This document shows, in pieces, positions 8,290 to 15,263 of a stretch of DNA of 44,901 bases; position 1 is the stretch's first letter, and each line of letters starts with the position of its first letter. Below the pieces are notes generated by a model, which saw only the letters and a program-made list of their open reading frames with translations, had not been told where the DNA came from and did not search any database. A program made the translations under genes and the position numbers. The DNA comes from DATDSR01 sp038062165 (GTDB lineage Bacteria; Patescibacteriota; Minisyncoccia; Phycocordibacterales; DATDSR01): the NCBI GenBank assembly GCA_038062165.1, contig JBBTXQ010000052.1, positions 1 to 44,901 of the forward strand. The letters are read 5' to 3'.

Positions 8290-8508
8290 TTATAATCTTT
8301 TTACTATCCTCCCTCGCTTACCGTATTGATCTAATTCAACACTTACGCTATCTCCCACTAGTACTCTAATGCGATGCAGACGCATTTTCCCGCCAAGATA
8401 TGCTAACACTTCTGTTCCGTCTGCAAGCTGGACTTTAAAATTTGTGTCCGGGAGGGCTTCAATAATGATGCCGCTAACCCCTGACTCCTTGCGACCGCCA
8501 TTTTGCAT
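8290..8508 (-). CDS. infA: Translation initiation factor IF-1
   Basis: OB-fold protein that binds the 30S A site during initiation. It has the IF-1 core VSGIIIEALPDTNFKVQLADG, the KMRLHRIRVLVGDSVSVEL strand-turn and the end KRGRIVKRL. I choose the ATG at 8506-8508 (MQNGGRKESG, 72 aa, exactly the size of E. coli IF-1) rather than the in-frame TTG at 8524-8526. An extended -10 box (TGC TAGAAT) lies just 8 nt upstream of this ATG and would be cut by the longer reading. It heads the ribosomal-protein/rpoA unit. Confidence 0.95.
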   Translation of the reverse strand: MQNGGRKESGVSGIIIEALPDTNFKVQLADGTEVLAYLGGKMRLHRIRVLVGDSVSVELDQYGKRGRIVKRL

Positions 8509-8516
8509 GTTTGATG

Positions 8517-8525
8517 ATTCTAGCA
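8517..8525 (-). promoter_or_regulatory. Extended -10 promoter of infA and the ribosomal operon
   Basis: TGC-TAGAAT on the minus strand is a TGn-extended -10 element 8 nt before the infA ATG. There is no clear -35 box and no Shine-Dalgarno site, so the operon mRNA is probably leaderless. Confidence 0.6.
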
Positions 8526-8534
8526 ATATAGGCC

Positions 8535-9821
8535 TTATCCGTCAAGGGCTATAGTTACCTTTATTCTCTCTGGGCTACTGGGGAAGGTCTTTCTCCAAAA
8601 GGGCTTAATTTTAATCTCTGCCTTGTTTATACCGGGATAATCAAGAAGGACTCTGGAGTAGTCGGCCTTGGGTATACCGGCGAGACTATCTCTTAAGCCG
8701 CTTTCGTTGAAGAGCCAGACAAAGTTGGCATCTCCGGTAATTCTAATTGTTAATTCTGCAACAACGTCCAGATTATCGTAGTGAGTTAGGTCCATAGAGA
8801 TCGCCTCCCAGTTACTTATATCAACTTCTTCTTCACCAACTCCAGAGAGTTCTCTTCTGGCAATGGATGTTGCGAGGGCCTTTTTATCAAATATCACCGC
8901 GGACATGTTACCCGAAAGTGTCACCTTTTGAGTTTTACTATCTGTGTCAAGATTCTCGCTATTATCATTTTCTGCAAACTCGTTAAATACAAATTTGATA
9001 CTGTATGAATCCCGGAAGAATATATTTCCTTCTCCAATATTCTTTTGAATCTGCTCAAGAAGTTTGGTAGTAAGTGCTATCTCAAGTTTAGCCTTTACCT
9101 TGCTCAAGTCTTCGTCAGAGACGACATTGACATCACCCTTAAAACCTCCCGTCATATTACCAGCTGACTTTCCGGAAATCTTTGTATACATAGCACCACC
9201 AACGAGACCGGGCAGAGTAAAGTCGCTCGGACCAATATTGTATGTTTCACCCGGAGCGTCTGCGATTACAGAGATCTCGATACTGCCATTGCCCGGGATA
9301 ACTACGCTGTTATATGATCTAAAAACTTTTCCATCCGTACTTTTGAAACGAGTGTTGGCCACGAATCTAACAACGCTTGAGCTGTAATTATTATAAACTG
9401 TAATTTTGCCTGTTGCCTTGCGCTCCACATACTTTATTCCTGTTGATGGCACAATATCACTCTCCTCATCAGCCACCTCAATGAGGTTATATCCTAGTAG
9501 ATGCGGCGCTTCGGGGCTCTTGTACGCCTTGAGCGTTGTATCTAGCCTTGTGCTCTTTTGTGTGGGTGTCACGGCAATAGTGGCACTTGCAAAATTATTG
9601 GCTAACAGTATTCCCGCTGTGAGCACTAAAACTATTCCGGCAAGCCATAAAAGTTTATTTTTATTAGTACTAGATCTCACCGGCGGTGGATCAACAGGCT
9701 CTCGCATATAGGTCCTAAGTTCATCCCGTCTCTCCCTAGACAGGAATGCCGGTCGTGAGATTGGCTCTCTGGGGATGTTTTGAATTACATCGTTGAGAAT
9801 TTTTTTATCCTTCTTTTCCAT
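8535..9821 (-). CDS. Single-pass membrane protein with baseplate J-like domain
   Basis: A 428-aa protein with a cytoplasmic N-terminus of about 50 residues (charged and proline-rich), one transmembrane helix at about 53-75 (KLLWLAGIVLVLTAGILLA) and a large outer part. The region around residues 130-215 (TGKITVYNNYSSSVVRF, then GSIEISVIADAPGETYNIGPSDFTLPGL) resembles the baseplate J-like fold often annotated in CPR membrane proteins. The remainder is not recognised. It lies 25 bp downstream of an FtsA/PilM-like gene, so the two may form an inner-membrane complex. That pairing is inferred from order only. Confidence 0.65.
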   Translation of the reverse strand: MEKKDKKILNDVIQNIPREPISRPAFLSRERRDELRTYMREPVDPPPVRSSTNKNKLLWLAGIVLVLTAGILLANNFASATIAVTPTQKSTRLDTTLKAYKSPEAPHLLGYNLIEVADEESDIVPSTGIKYVERKATGKITVYNNYSSSVVRFVANTRFKSTDGKVFRSYNSVVIPGNGSIEISVIADAPGETYNIGPSDFTLPGLVGGAMYTKISGKSAGNMTGGFKGDVNVVSDEDLSKVKAKLEIALTTKLLEQIQKNIGEGNIFFRDSYSIKFVFNEFAENDNSENLDTDSKTQKVTLSGNMSAVIFDKKALATSIARRELSGVGEEEVDISNWEAISMDLTHYDNLDVVAELTIRITGDANFVWLFNESGLRDSLAGIPKADYSRVLLDYPGINKAEIKIKPFWRKTFPSSPERIKVTIALDG

Positions 9822-9845
9822 CTATTTAGATTAAGTGTATGCTAG

Positions 9846-10991
9846 TCAAAATAATTTATCAAGGGTAAAAATTTCCACAGCGAGAAAGACATCGAGCTTC
9901 GCCACGCCGTCTCGCGCTTTTAATTTTTTTAAAAAAACCTCAGAATCCGGAGTAAGCACATTAACATCAGTTAGGCTCATGGTTAATTGTGAGATGTCCG
10001 GCTGTTCGAAAATACTTTTGAGCTCAAGGACTGTTTCTTTGTTGCCTATCAACACTATCGTACGTGACAATATGTATTCGGTTGCAAATTTCTGCAATAT
10101 CCCACTTATATATGTAGTCCACTTAACCCGCACATCGGAGAGCACGGATTCAATTTTCATTGCTACGGCCGATGTGACGCTCTTATCTCGAAAGGCCTTG
10201 TAGAGTGATTCGGCCTCGATGAGACTTGTGGCAAATTTTTTGGCAACATCTCTAATTATACTGTGAGCACCAAGCGGAAATGAGATTGACTCAATGCCGG
10301 CGCCATTTTTAATAAATGATGCGTCAGAGATCTCGCCTCCAAGATCTATCAGGAGATAAGAGCTTTCATTTTCAGACAGTATGTTGTTGCAAGCCACGAG
10401 AGCAAGCAGTGGAAAGGTGTGGAAGGTTATTTCTCGATGAGCATAAACAGAACCAATTTGCTTAAGCAGTGCCTCTTTGAAATGAATTGGTGTGGCAGAT
10501 AAATAAAATGAAATATCAAGCTCCTTGGCTTTCTTCCCAAGTGGAGAACCAATCAGATAACCATTGAGATAAACTGCGAGAATCTTGCGCTCAATAGTGG
10601 AAAAATTAGTATCTGGGAAAAACTGTTCTTTAAATGCGATCTCTTCTCTTTCGAAAACTCCGTTTACAAAATCGTTATCATATCTAACGTCAACATCGCT
10701 CTTGTGAGTCACTGATCTTGTCTGGCAGACATGCCAAGGCGAACCAAGAGTCACGTGGATCCTCGACGGATTACTTCCTCTTGCATGCTTGCGTAGAGTC
10801 TCGATAACATCTCTTACTCCTTGTAAGGCCATGCCGCTAACTCTGTCCGCGTCAAACTTCTCCTGTATTGGTACTCGTACGCGAGTTGCAAACAATACTT
10901 CGGCTTGTGTAGTTCCACTCGCAATTATCGCTCCGCCCACAGAACCACTGCGTACATCTAAGAAGAACTCAAATTTAGCATTACTAAACAC
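9846..10991 (-). CDS. Actin-like ATPase-fold protein resembling FtsA/PilM
   Basis: A 381-aa protein with an ASKHA-type layout. The N-terminal strand pair FEFFLDVRSGSVGGAIIA resembles a phosphate-1 loop, YLLIDLGGEISDASFIKNG (about residue 215) a phosphate-2 loop, and a helical segment with SFPLGAHSIIRDVAKKF follows. An SHS2-like insertion is likely between about residues 80 and 180. It is too divergent to name FtsA or PilM with confidence. The start is GTG at 10989-10991. It is 4 bp downstream of alaS and just upstream of the membrane-anchored baseplate-J-like protein, an arrangement like PilM next to a single-pass partner. Confidence 0.55.
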   Translation of the reverse strand: MFSNAKFEFFLDVRSGSVGGAIIASGTTQAEVLFATRVRVPIQEKFDADRVSGMALQGVRDVIETLRKHARGSNPSRIHVTLGSPWHVCQTRSVTHKSDVDVRYDNDFVNGVFEREEIAFKEQFFPDTNFSTIERKILAVYLNGYLIGSPLGKKAKELDISFYLSATPIHFKEALLKQIGSVYAHREITFHTFPLLALVACNNILSENESSYLLIDLGGEISDASFIKNGAGIESISFPLGAHSIIRDVAKKFATSLIEAESLYKAFRDKSVTSAVAMKIESVLSDVRVKWTTYISGILQKFATEYILSRTIVLIGNKETVLELKSIFEQPDISQLTMSLTDVNVLTPDSEVFLKKLKARDGVAKLDVFLAVEIFTLDKLF

Positions 10992-10995
10992 AATA

Positions 10996-12753
10996 CTATT
11001 CTAGCACCGCTTTAATCCTCCGTATGCCACTACTCACAGCCTCCTCTTTCAAAATGCGGAATCGCATTTTGACCCCGACCTTACTAGCGTCGGGGTTATT
11101 AGCTAGTTCTCTGGTATTCCCAACATGCGGTCCCCCGCAGAATTCGAGTGAGAAGTCTCCAATCTTGAACACCCGTACTTTATCGTTGTATTTCTCCTCA
11201 AACAAACCAATCGCACCCATTTTCTGAGCTTCATCAAGAGGTAAATCTTGATATGTAACAGGTAATGCTAGCCTGATCTGCTCATTTACTAGCTCTTCAA
11301 CTTGTTTCTTCTCTTCATCAGTCATTTTCTGTGTGTGCGAGAAGTCGAAGCGTAGGCGTTCTGGTGTAATATTACTGCCCTTTTGCACTACATGCTTCCC
11401 AAGCACTGTGCGTAGTGCTTGCTGGAGCAAATGCGTAGCTGTGTGATACTTGACCGACATGTCAGAAGTATCTGCCAATCCGCCCTTGAACTTGCCCTCG
11501 CTCCCCGCCCGAGATTTCTCCCGATGCTCTTCTATTTGTTCATGCAATCTCTTATCGTCAACATCCATAATCTCTTTAAGCACCTCCACTGGTAAACCGT
11601 AGCTTGTAGCTAATTTGAAAACATCAGTCTCGCCCCTCTCAATCTCGCGCATGCCGCGCTTAAGTGTCTCACGAAATCTCATTTCCTCCTCGTTAGCAAC
11701 TTCATTCTCAAATAATTGTCCTTGTGGAATGCCTAGTTTGTCTGCATGCACAATCGCTCGCCTAATTAGTCTGCGTAAAACATAACCTTGCTCTGTATTT
11801 GAGGGCCGCACGCCATCTTCGATGAGAGCGTGCGCGGCGCGCACATGATCCATCACAATCCTAAATGATCGGGTGTACAATCCTTCACCATATTTTTTAC
11901 CACTTGTTTGTTCCAGAAGTTTCCTGAAGGGTTCGAAAATATCAATCATGAATATATCTGGATTTTTGATAGACCCGGCCGTGATGCGCTCTAGCCCCCC
12001 ACCGAAATCTACGTTTCGCCTAGGCAATTTGACGAAATTATCTGACGACTCGCGCTTGTACTCCATGAAGACAGAATTGCCAATCTCCATGAAGCGCCCA
12101 CAACCGCAATTAGGATGACAGGTCTCGTTCTTCCACTCGCTCTGCTCGTGCAAACCAGGCTCGATTCCGAAATCATAGAAAACTTCGGAGTCTGGCCCGG
12201 CCGGATCACCCACGGGAGTGTTCTCCGGCGGTCCACCGCGGCTCCACCAATTCTTCTTACCTCCATAGAAAAATATTCTCTCCTCTGGTACGCCCAAACT
12301 CTTCCAGATCTCAAACGATTCATTATCACGAGGCAGGCCGAATTTCTCATCACCCTCGAAGCAAGTCACACTCAATCGCTCCTTGTCTATTTCTATAATT
12401 TCTGTCACGAATTCGTAGAACCAACTCAACTGCTCTTTCTTGAAGTAACCTGCGCCGGCCGTAGCGTCGGCGTCGCCGAACGACCAGTTACCCAGCATTT
12501 CAAAATAAGTAGTGTGACGATTGTCTCCCACTTCCTCAATATCTTGCGCACGAAATGAGCGCTGTGAGTTAGCAATGCGCACGCCCGCCGGATGCTCTCG
12601 TCCAAGTAGATACGGCACAAGGGGCTGCATGCCTGAACTTGTAAAAAGTGTAGTGGGATCATTCTCTGGCACAAGCGATGCCCCAGACACGATAGTGTGC
12701 CCCTTCGACTTCATAAACTCCAAATATTTCTCTCGCACTTCAGAAACTTTCAT
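10996..12753 (-). CDS. alaS: Alanine--tRNA ligase, form without the C-terminal domain
   Basis: Charges tRNA-Ala. The class II catalytic core begins VREKYLEFMKSKGH, has motif 2 (RSFRAQDIEEVGDNRHTTYFEMLGN, about 68-91) and a C-x3-C-x-C cluster near 214-220. The editing domain is intact, with HTATH at 439-443 and CGGPH at 541-545 (numbering from the upstream GTG). The protein stops right after it (IRRIKAVLE), so the DHHA1/C-Ala region of the usual 875-aa enzyme is absent. I start at the ATG at 12751-12753 (585 aa). A GTG two codons upstream overlaps mnmA. An insertion at about 553-567 (NNPDASKVGVKMRF) is encoded by two adjacent perfect hairpins at 11048-11094. Confidence 0.95.
   Translation of the reverse strand: MKVSEVREKYLEFMKSKGHTIVSGASLVPENDPTTLFTSSGMQPLVPYLLGREHPAGVRIANSQRSFRAQDIEEVGDNRHTTYFEMLGNWSFGDADATAGAGYFKKEQLSWFYEFVTEIIEIDKERLSVTCFEGDEKFGLPRDNESFEIWKSLGVPEERIFFYGGKKNWWSRGGPPENTPVGDPAGPDSEVFYDFGIEPGLHEQSEWKNETCHPNCGCGRFMEIGNSVFMEYKRESSDNFVKLPRRNVDFGGGLERITAGSIKNPDIFMIDIFEPFRKLLEQTSGKKYGEGLYTRSFRIVMDHVRAAHALIEDGVRPSNTEQGYVLRRLIRRAIVHADKLGIPQGQLFENEVANEEEMRFRETLKRGMREIERGETDVFKLATSYGLPVEVLKEIMDVDDKRLHEQIEEHREKSRAGSEGKFKGGLADTSDMSVKYHTATHLLQQALRTVLGKHVVQKGSNITPERLRFDFSHTQKMTDEEKKQVEELVNEQIRLALPVTYQDLPLDEAQKMGAIGLFEEKYNDKVRVFKIGDFSLEFCGGPHVGNTRELANNPDASKVGVKMRFRILKEEAVSSGIRRIKAVLE
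11048..11094. repeat. Two adjacent perfect inverted repeats inside alaS
   Basis: CAAAATGCG-GAAT-CGCATTTTG (11048-11069) is followed directly by ACCCCGAC-N9-GTCGGGGT (11070-11094). They encode NPDASKVGVKMRF, residues absent from E. coli AlaRS at this place between the CxxxH motif and the final strand. The reading frame is kept. Confidence 0.75.
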
Positions 12754-12758
12754 GATCA

Positions 12759-13862
12759 CTATTCTACCACGCCACCACCAAGACAGATATTGCTGTCATA
12801 AAACACAATTGACTGGCCGGGGGCTACAAGAACTGGCTGTTTGAATGTGACAGTGTTCCCACTTACTGTGCAGGGTAGCTTCTCGCCGTGGTAGCGGACC
12901 TGACAGGTACTAGGTACTAGGTCATAGGTATTAGGTTGAGAACCGGAGATCCAGTTTATATCTTTGAGTTTTATATCCCTCCTTTGCCCTCCCTTATTAT
13001 AAGGGAGGGTCGGGGTGAGATGATTCTTTGTCACAATGAGTAGATTTTTCTCAACATCTTTACCCACCACATACTGTCCCAATATTTTCTCACCTAAGGT
13101 GTAAAACAGCGCTCCTTCATGTTCACCAATCACTTTTGTTCGAGCCCCGGCCTCGAACACTTTACCGGGCTTTGTTTTTATGTAATGTGATAGGAATTCT
13201 TTCATATCTACGTCGCCCAAAAAGCATATCCCTTGCGAATCTTTCTTGCTTGCGACCGGCAGCCGCAGCTGCCTCGCAAGCTCCCTAACTTCACTTTTCA
13301 ATAAGTGCCCCACTGGGAAAATATTTTTTGATAGTTGATCTTGTGTGAGTGTCCACAAGAAATAACTCTGATCTTTAGCAGGATCAACTCCACGAAGTAG
13401 CTGTATCTCTCCCCTGCCCTCCCTTAACATAAGGGAGGGTGAGGGTGGGATAATCTGCGCATAATGCCCCGTGGCAATCGCATCAGCACCCATCTCGAGC
13501 GCTTTACGCAGAAATGCGCCGAACTTAATCTCTTTATTGCACATCACATCCGGGTTGGGCGTGCGACCGGACTTATATTCACTAATCATGTAATCCACCA
13601 CACTCTCTTTATATTCTTTTTCTAGGTCTATTGTTACAAAGGGAATGTCTAAATGTGCCGCCACGCGCATGGCATCACGTCGCTCATTTCTCCAAGCGCA
13701 GCTTGCTCCGCGAAGCCCTGCCTTGCCGGCAGGCAGGTTTAGCGAAGCAGGAGGCGTCCATGTCTTAATAAAAGCACCCAAAACTTGAGCGCCTGCGCGT
13801 TTTAATAGTGCCGCTGACACAGCACTATCGACTCCGCCAGATAGGCCAATCATAACTCTCAT
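12759..13862 (-). CDS. mnmA: tRNA-specific 2-thiouridylase MnmA
   Basis: Installs 2-thiouridine at U34 of Lys, Glu and Gln tRNAs. The PP-loop SGGVDS is at residues 8-13. The catalytic cysteines are C108 (NPDVMCNKEIKF) and C213 (SQGICFLGD). All core blocks are present, but four stretches have no counterpart in ordinary MnmA and coincide with palindromic or tandem-word repeats: about 39-54 (LNLPAGKAGLRG), 138-152 (PPSPSLMLREGRG), 281-296 (HLTPTLPYNKGGQ) and 308-318 (QPNTYDLVPST). All keep the frame. The 367-aa length is therefore normal only because of the insertions. An extended -10 (TGA TATAGA) lies 9 nt before the ATG. Confidence 0.95.
   Translation of the reverse strand: MRVMIGLSGGVDSAVSAALLKRAGAQVLGAFIKTWTPPASLNLPAGKAGLRGASCAWRNERRDAMRVAAHLDIPFVTIDLEKEYKESVVDYMISEYKSGRTPNPDVMCNKEIKFGAFLRKALEMGADAIATGHYAQIIPPSPSLMLREGRGEIQLLRGVDPAKDQSYFLWTLTQDQLSKNIFPVGHLLKSEVRELARQLRLPVASKKDSQGICFLGDVDMKEFLSHYIKTKPGKVFEAGARTKVIGEHEGALFYTLGEKILGQYVVGKDVEKNLLIVTKNHLTPTLPYNKGGQRRDIKLKDINWISGSQPNTYDLVPSTCQVRYHGEKLPCTVSGNTVTFKQPVLVAPGQSIVFYDSNICLGGGVVE
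12905..12940. repeat. Tandem-word repeat (TAGGTACTAGG family) in mnmA
   Basis: Words of the form TAGGTAyTAGG and CATAGGTATTAGG are repeated with small changes. On the coding strand this gives QPNTYDLVPST. The same words occur in leuS (17918-17952) and uvrC (29170-29203), also in frame. Confidence 0.7.
12972..13020. repeat. Palindromic element (CCCTCCCTTA family), copy 1 in mnmA
   Basis: Core CCCTCCCTTA-TTA-TAAGGGAGGG at 12987-13009, flanked by a partial outer repeat (CCCTCC before, TCGGGGTGAG after). It encodes HLTPTLPYNKGGQRR in MnmA. The second copy lies 400 bp away in the same gene. Confidence 0.8.
13408..13452. repeat. Palindromic element (CCCTCCCTTA family), copy 2 in mnmA
   Basis: Core CCCTCCCTTA-ACA-TAAGGGAGGG at 13417-13439 with flanks CTCTCCCCTG and TGAGGGTGGGA that parallel copy 1. 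It encodes PPSPSLMLREGRG. Confidence 0.8.
13717..13737. repeat. Palindromic element (GGCAGG / LPAGKAG family) in mnmA
   Basis: CCTGCC-TTGCC-GGCAGG plus a trailing CAGG, within a wider imperfect inverted repeat (CGAAGC before, GCGAAGC after). It encodes NLPAGKAGLRG just before the conserved WRNERRDAMR segment of MnmA. Related copies are at 15277, 19337 and 31675. Confidence 0.8.
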
Positions 13863-13871
13863 GCCCTACAG

Positions 13872-13880
13872 TCTATATCA
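13872..13880 (-). promoter_or_regulatory. Extended -10 element of mnmA
   Basis: TGA-TATAGA on the minus strand, 9 nt before the mnmA ATG, with no Shine-Dalgarno site between. This is consistent with a leaderless transcript covering mnmA-alaS and the genes beyond. Confidence 0.5.
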
Positions 13881-13891
13881 AAAAAGCCACT

Positions 13892-14488
13892 TTACGCATC
13901 AGAATTTATTTCTACGTTCATAAGCTTCTGATATACCGACAGACACGCCCGTGCGTCCGATAGGGCAGTATGGGCGTTATTGTTGGTAATGTCATAATAT
14001 TGACATAGGCTCCGGAGAGCATACGATTCAAGCATCACGTCTCCCCCGAGCACCTTCTTAGAGATTGAGTATGTGTCTAACGAATGTCGCGGACTCCATG
14101 TAAAGCCGTGTCGAGCGAAGAATGCAGCAAGCATAAGTATGTCGAAATGCACTACATGTCCGGCTACCACTACAGAGTTCATTTTTGGATCTTCGTTTAG
14201 AGGCTTATAGAGAATGGATAGCAGTGTCTGGTAGGCTTCCTGTGGCGACAGGGCTCTAGTCCAATCATCCGGTGTATATTTGTTAATACGGAATGCTATC
14301 GGATCGGCAAGTTCTGGGTGATCAGGCTTAATTTTTATTTCAAGTTCGCGTAACAACTTGTGAGTAAGTTGTTTGCCGCTGCGAGTTTCCTTAACTTCCA
14401 CGATTCCTACAGATATGATCTCGTGCCGACGATGATCTAACCCTGTGGTCTCGGTGTCGATAAAGTGAATAATATAATCAGATGCCAT
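13892..14488 (-). CDS. DnaQ-like DEDDh 3'-5' exonuclease
   Basis: A 198-aa exonuclease of the DnaQ superfamily. Motif ExoI is HFIDTETTGLDHRRHEI (D and E near residues 11 and 13), ExoII lies in VVVAGHVVHFDILML, and ExoIII epsilon is HTALSDARACL with the catalytic H and D. It could proofread for DNA polymerase III or act as an RNase T/oligoribonuclease-like nuclease. No polymerase module is fused. It is 29 bp upstream of mnmA's start and its 5' end overlaps the mltG stop by 11 bp. Confidence 0.85.
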   Translation of the reverse strand: MASDYIIHFIDTETTGLDHRRHEIISVGIVEVKETRSGKQLTHKLLRELEIKIKPDHPELADPIAFRINKYTPDDWTRALSPQEAYQTLLSILYKPLNEDPKMNSVVVAGHVVHFDILMLAAFFARHGFTWSPRHSLDTYSISKKVLGGDVMLESYALRSLCQYYDITNNNAHTALSDARACLSVYQKLMNVEINSDA

Positions 14489-15263
14489 ATTTTTTTCTGT
14501 TCGCGTTATGCTCCTCGAATGTAACTGCGTAATGCGTTACGCCTGATTCATCTGATAAATAGTATAAGTATTTTGAGGCTGTGGGAAACCTGACTACATT
14601 TATTGCATCGAGTCCCGGATTAACTATGGGTCTCTCTGGTAAACCAATTATGTCATAAGTTTCTGGTGCAACGTCAACCTGTAGTGGCATGCTTAATTTT
14701 AATCGCTTTTGAAGTATTCCGGCAATCAATTTTCTATCAATACGACTACTTGCTTCTTCCTCAACAATAGATGCCAAAATAAGATCTCGATAATCTATTT
14801 CCCCAACCTTAGTTTTGAAATTAGATATCATCGTGTCTATAATTTCATCAAGAGTAAAGAATTGATCGAAAAAATATGTATCTGGAAACAAGTAGCCCTG
14901 AAAATCCTTGCCAATTTCCATTCCGATTATTTCACTGATCTGCGCATTACTCGATCCCTCCGGGATAGTTATTCTACGTATGATTGTCCCATAATCACCA
15001 TTGTGTACACGCAAGAGAACTGCTAGTAGGTCAGCGCGGTGCTCGAAAACATAACGTCCTGCTTTTAGATCGTCACTTAGACCAGTAACTCTAGAGATAA
15101 TTTTGAACAAAGCTACAGATCTAATTACTTTTTGATCCTTCAACTCACCTGCTACATCAGCGCCCTTTCTTATTTCAACTTTTTGATTGATTGGGAAGTC
15201 GCTAGGCGCGCTAACTGAACCAAACATTAATACCAGTACAAGTATGAAAAAGACCCATCTCAT
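14478..15263 (-). CDS. mltG: Endolytic murein transglycosylase (MltG/YceG family)
   Basis: Membrane-anchored enzyme that cleaves nascent glycan strands. A signal anchor (VFFILVLVLMFGSVSAP, residues 3-19) is followed by a small LysM-like segment (DDLKAGRYVFEHRADLLAVL) and the YceG catalytic domain. That domain has FQGYLFPDTYFF, ASIVEEEA (catalytic Glu in the family SIVExE motif), MPLQVD, LPERPIVNPGLDAI and THYAVTFEEHNAN. At 261 aa it is shorter than E. coli MltG (340). Part of the segment between MPLQVD and the PIVNPG motif is condensed (no DSPYNTY). It works in the peptidoglycan pathway with murA, ddl and uppS of this window. Confidence 0.9.
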   Translation of the reverse strand: MRWVFFILVLVLMFGSVSAPSDFPINQKVEIRKGADVAGELKDQKVIRSVALFKIISRVTGLSDDLKAGRYVFEHRADLLAVLLRVHNGDYGTIIRRITIPEGSSNAQISEIIGMEIGKDFQGYLFPDTYFFDQFFTLDEIIDTMISNFKTKVGEIDYRDLILASIVEEEASSRIDRKLIAGILQKRLKLSMPLQVDVAPETYDIIGLPERPIVNPGLDAINVVRFPTASKYLYYLSDESGVTHYAVTFEEHNANRKKYGI

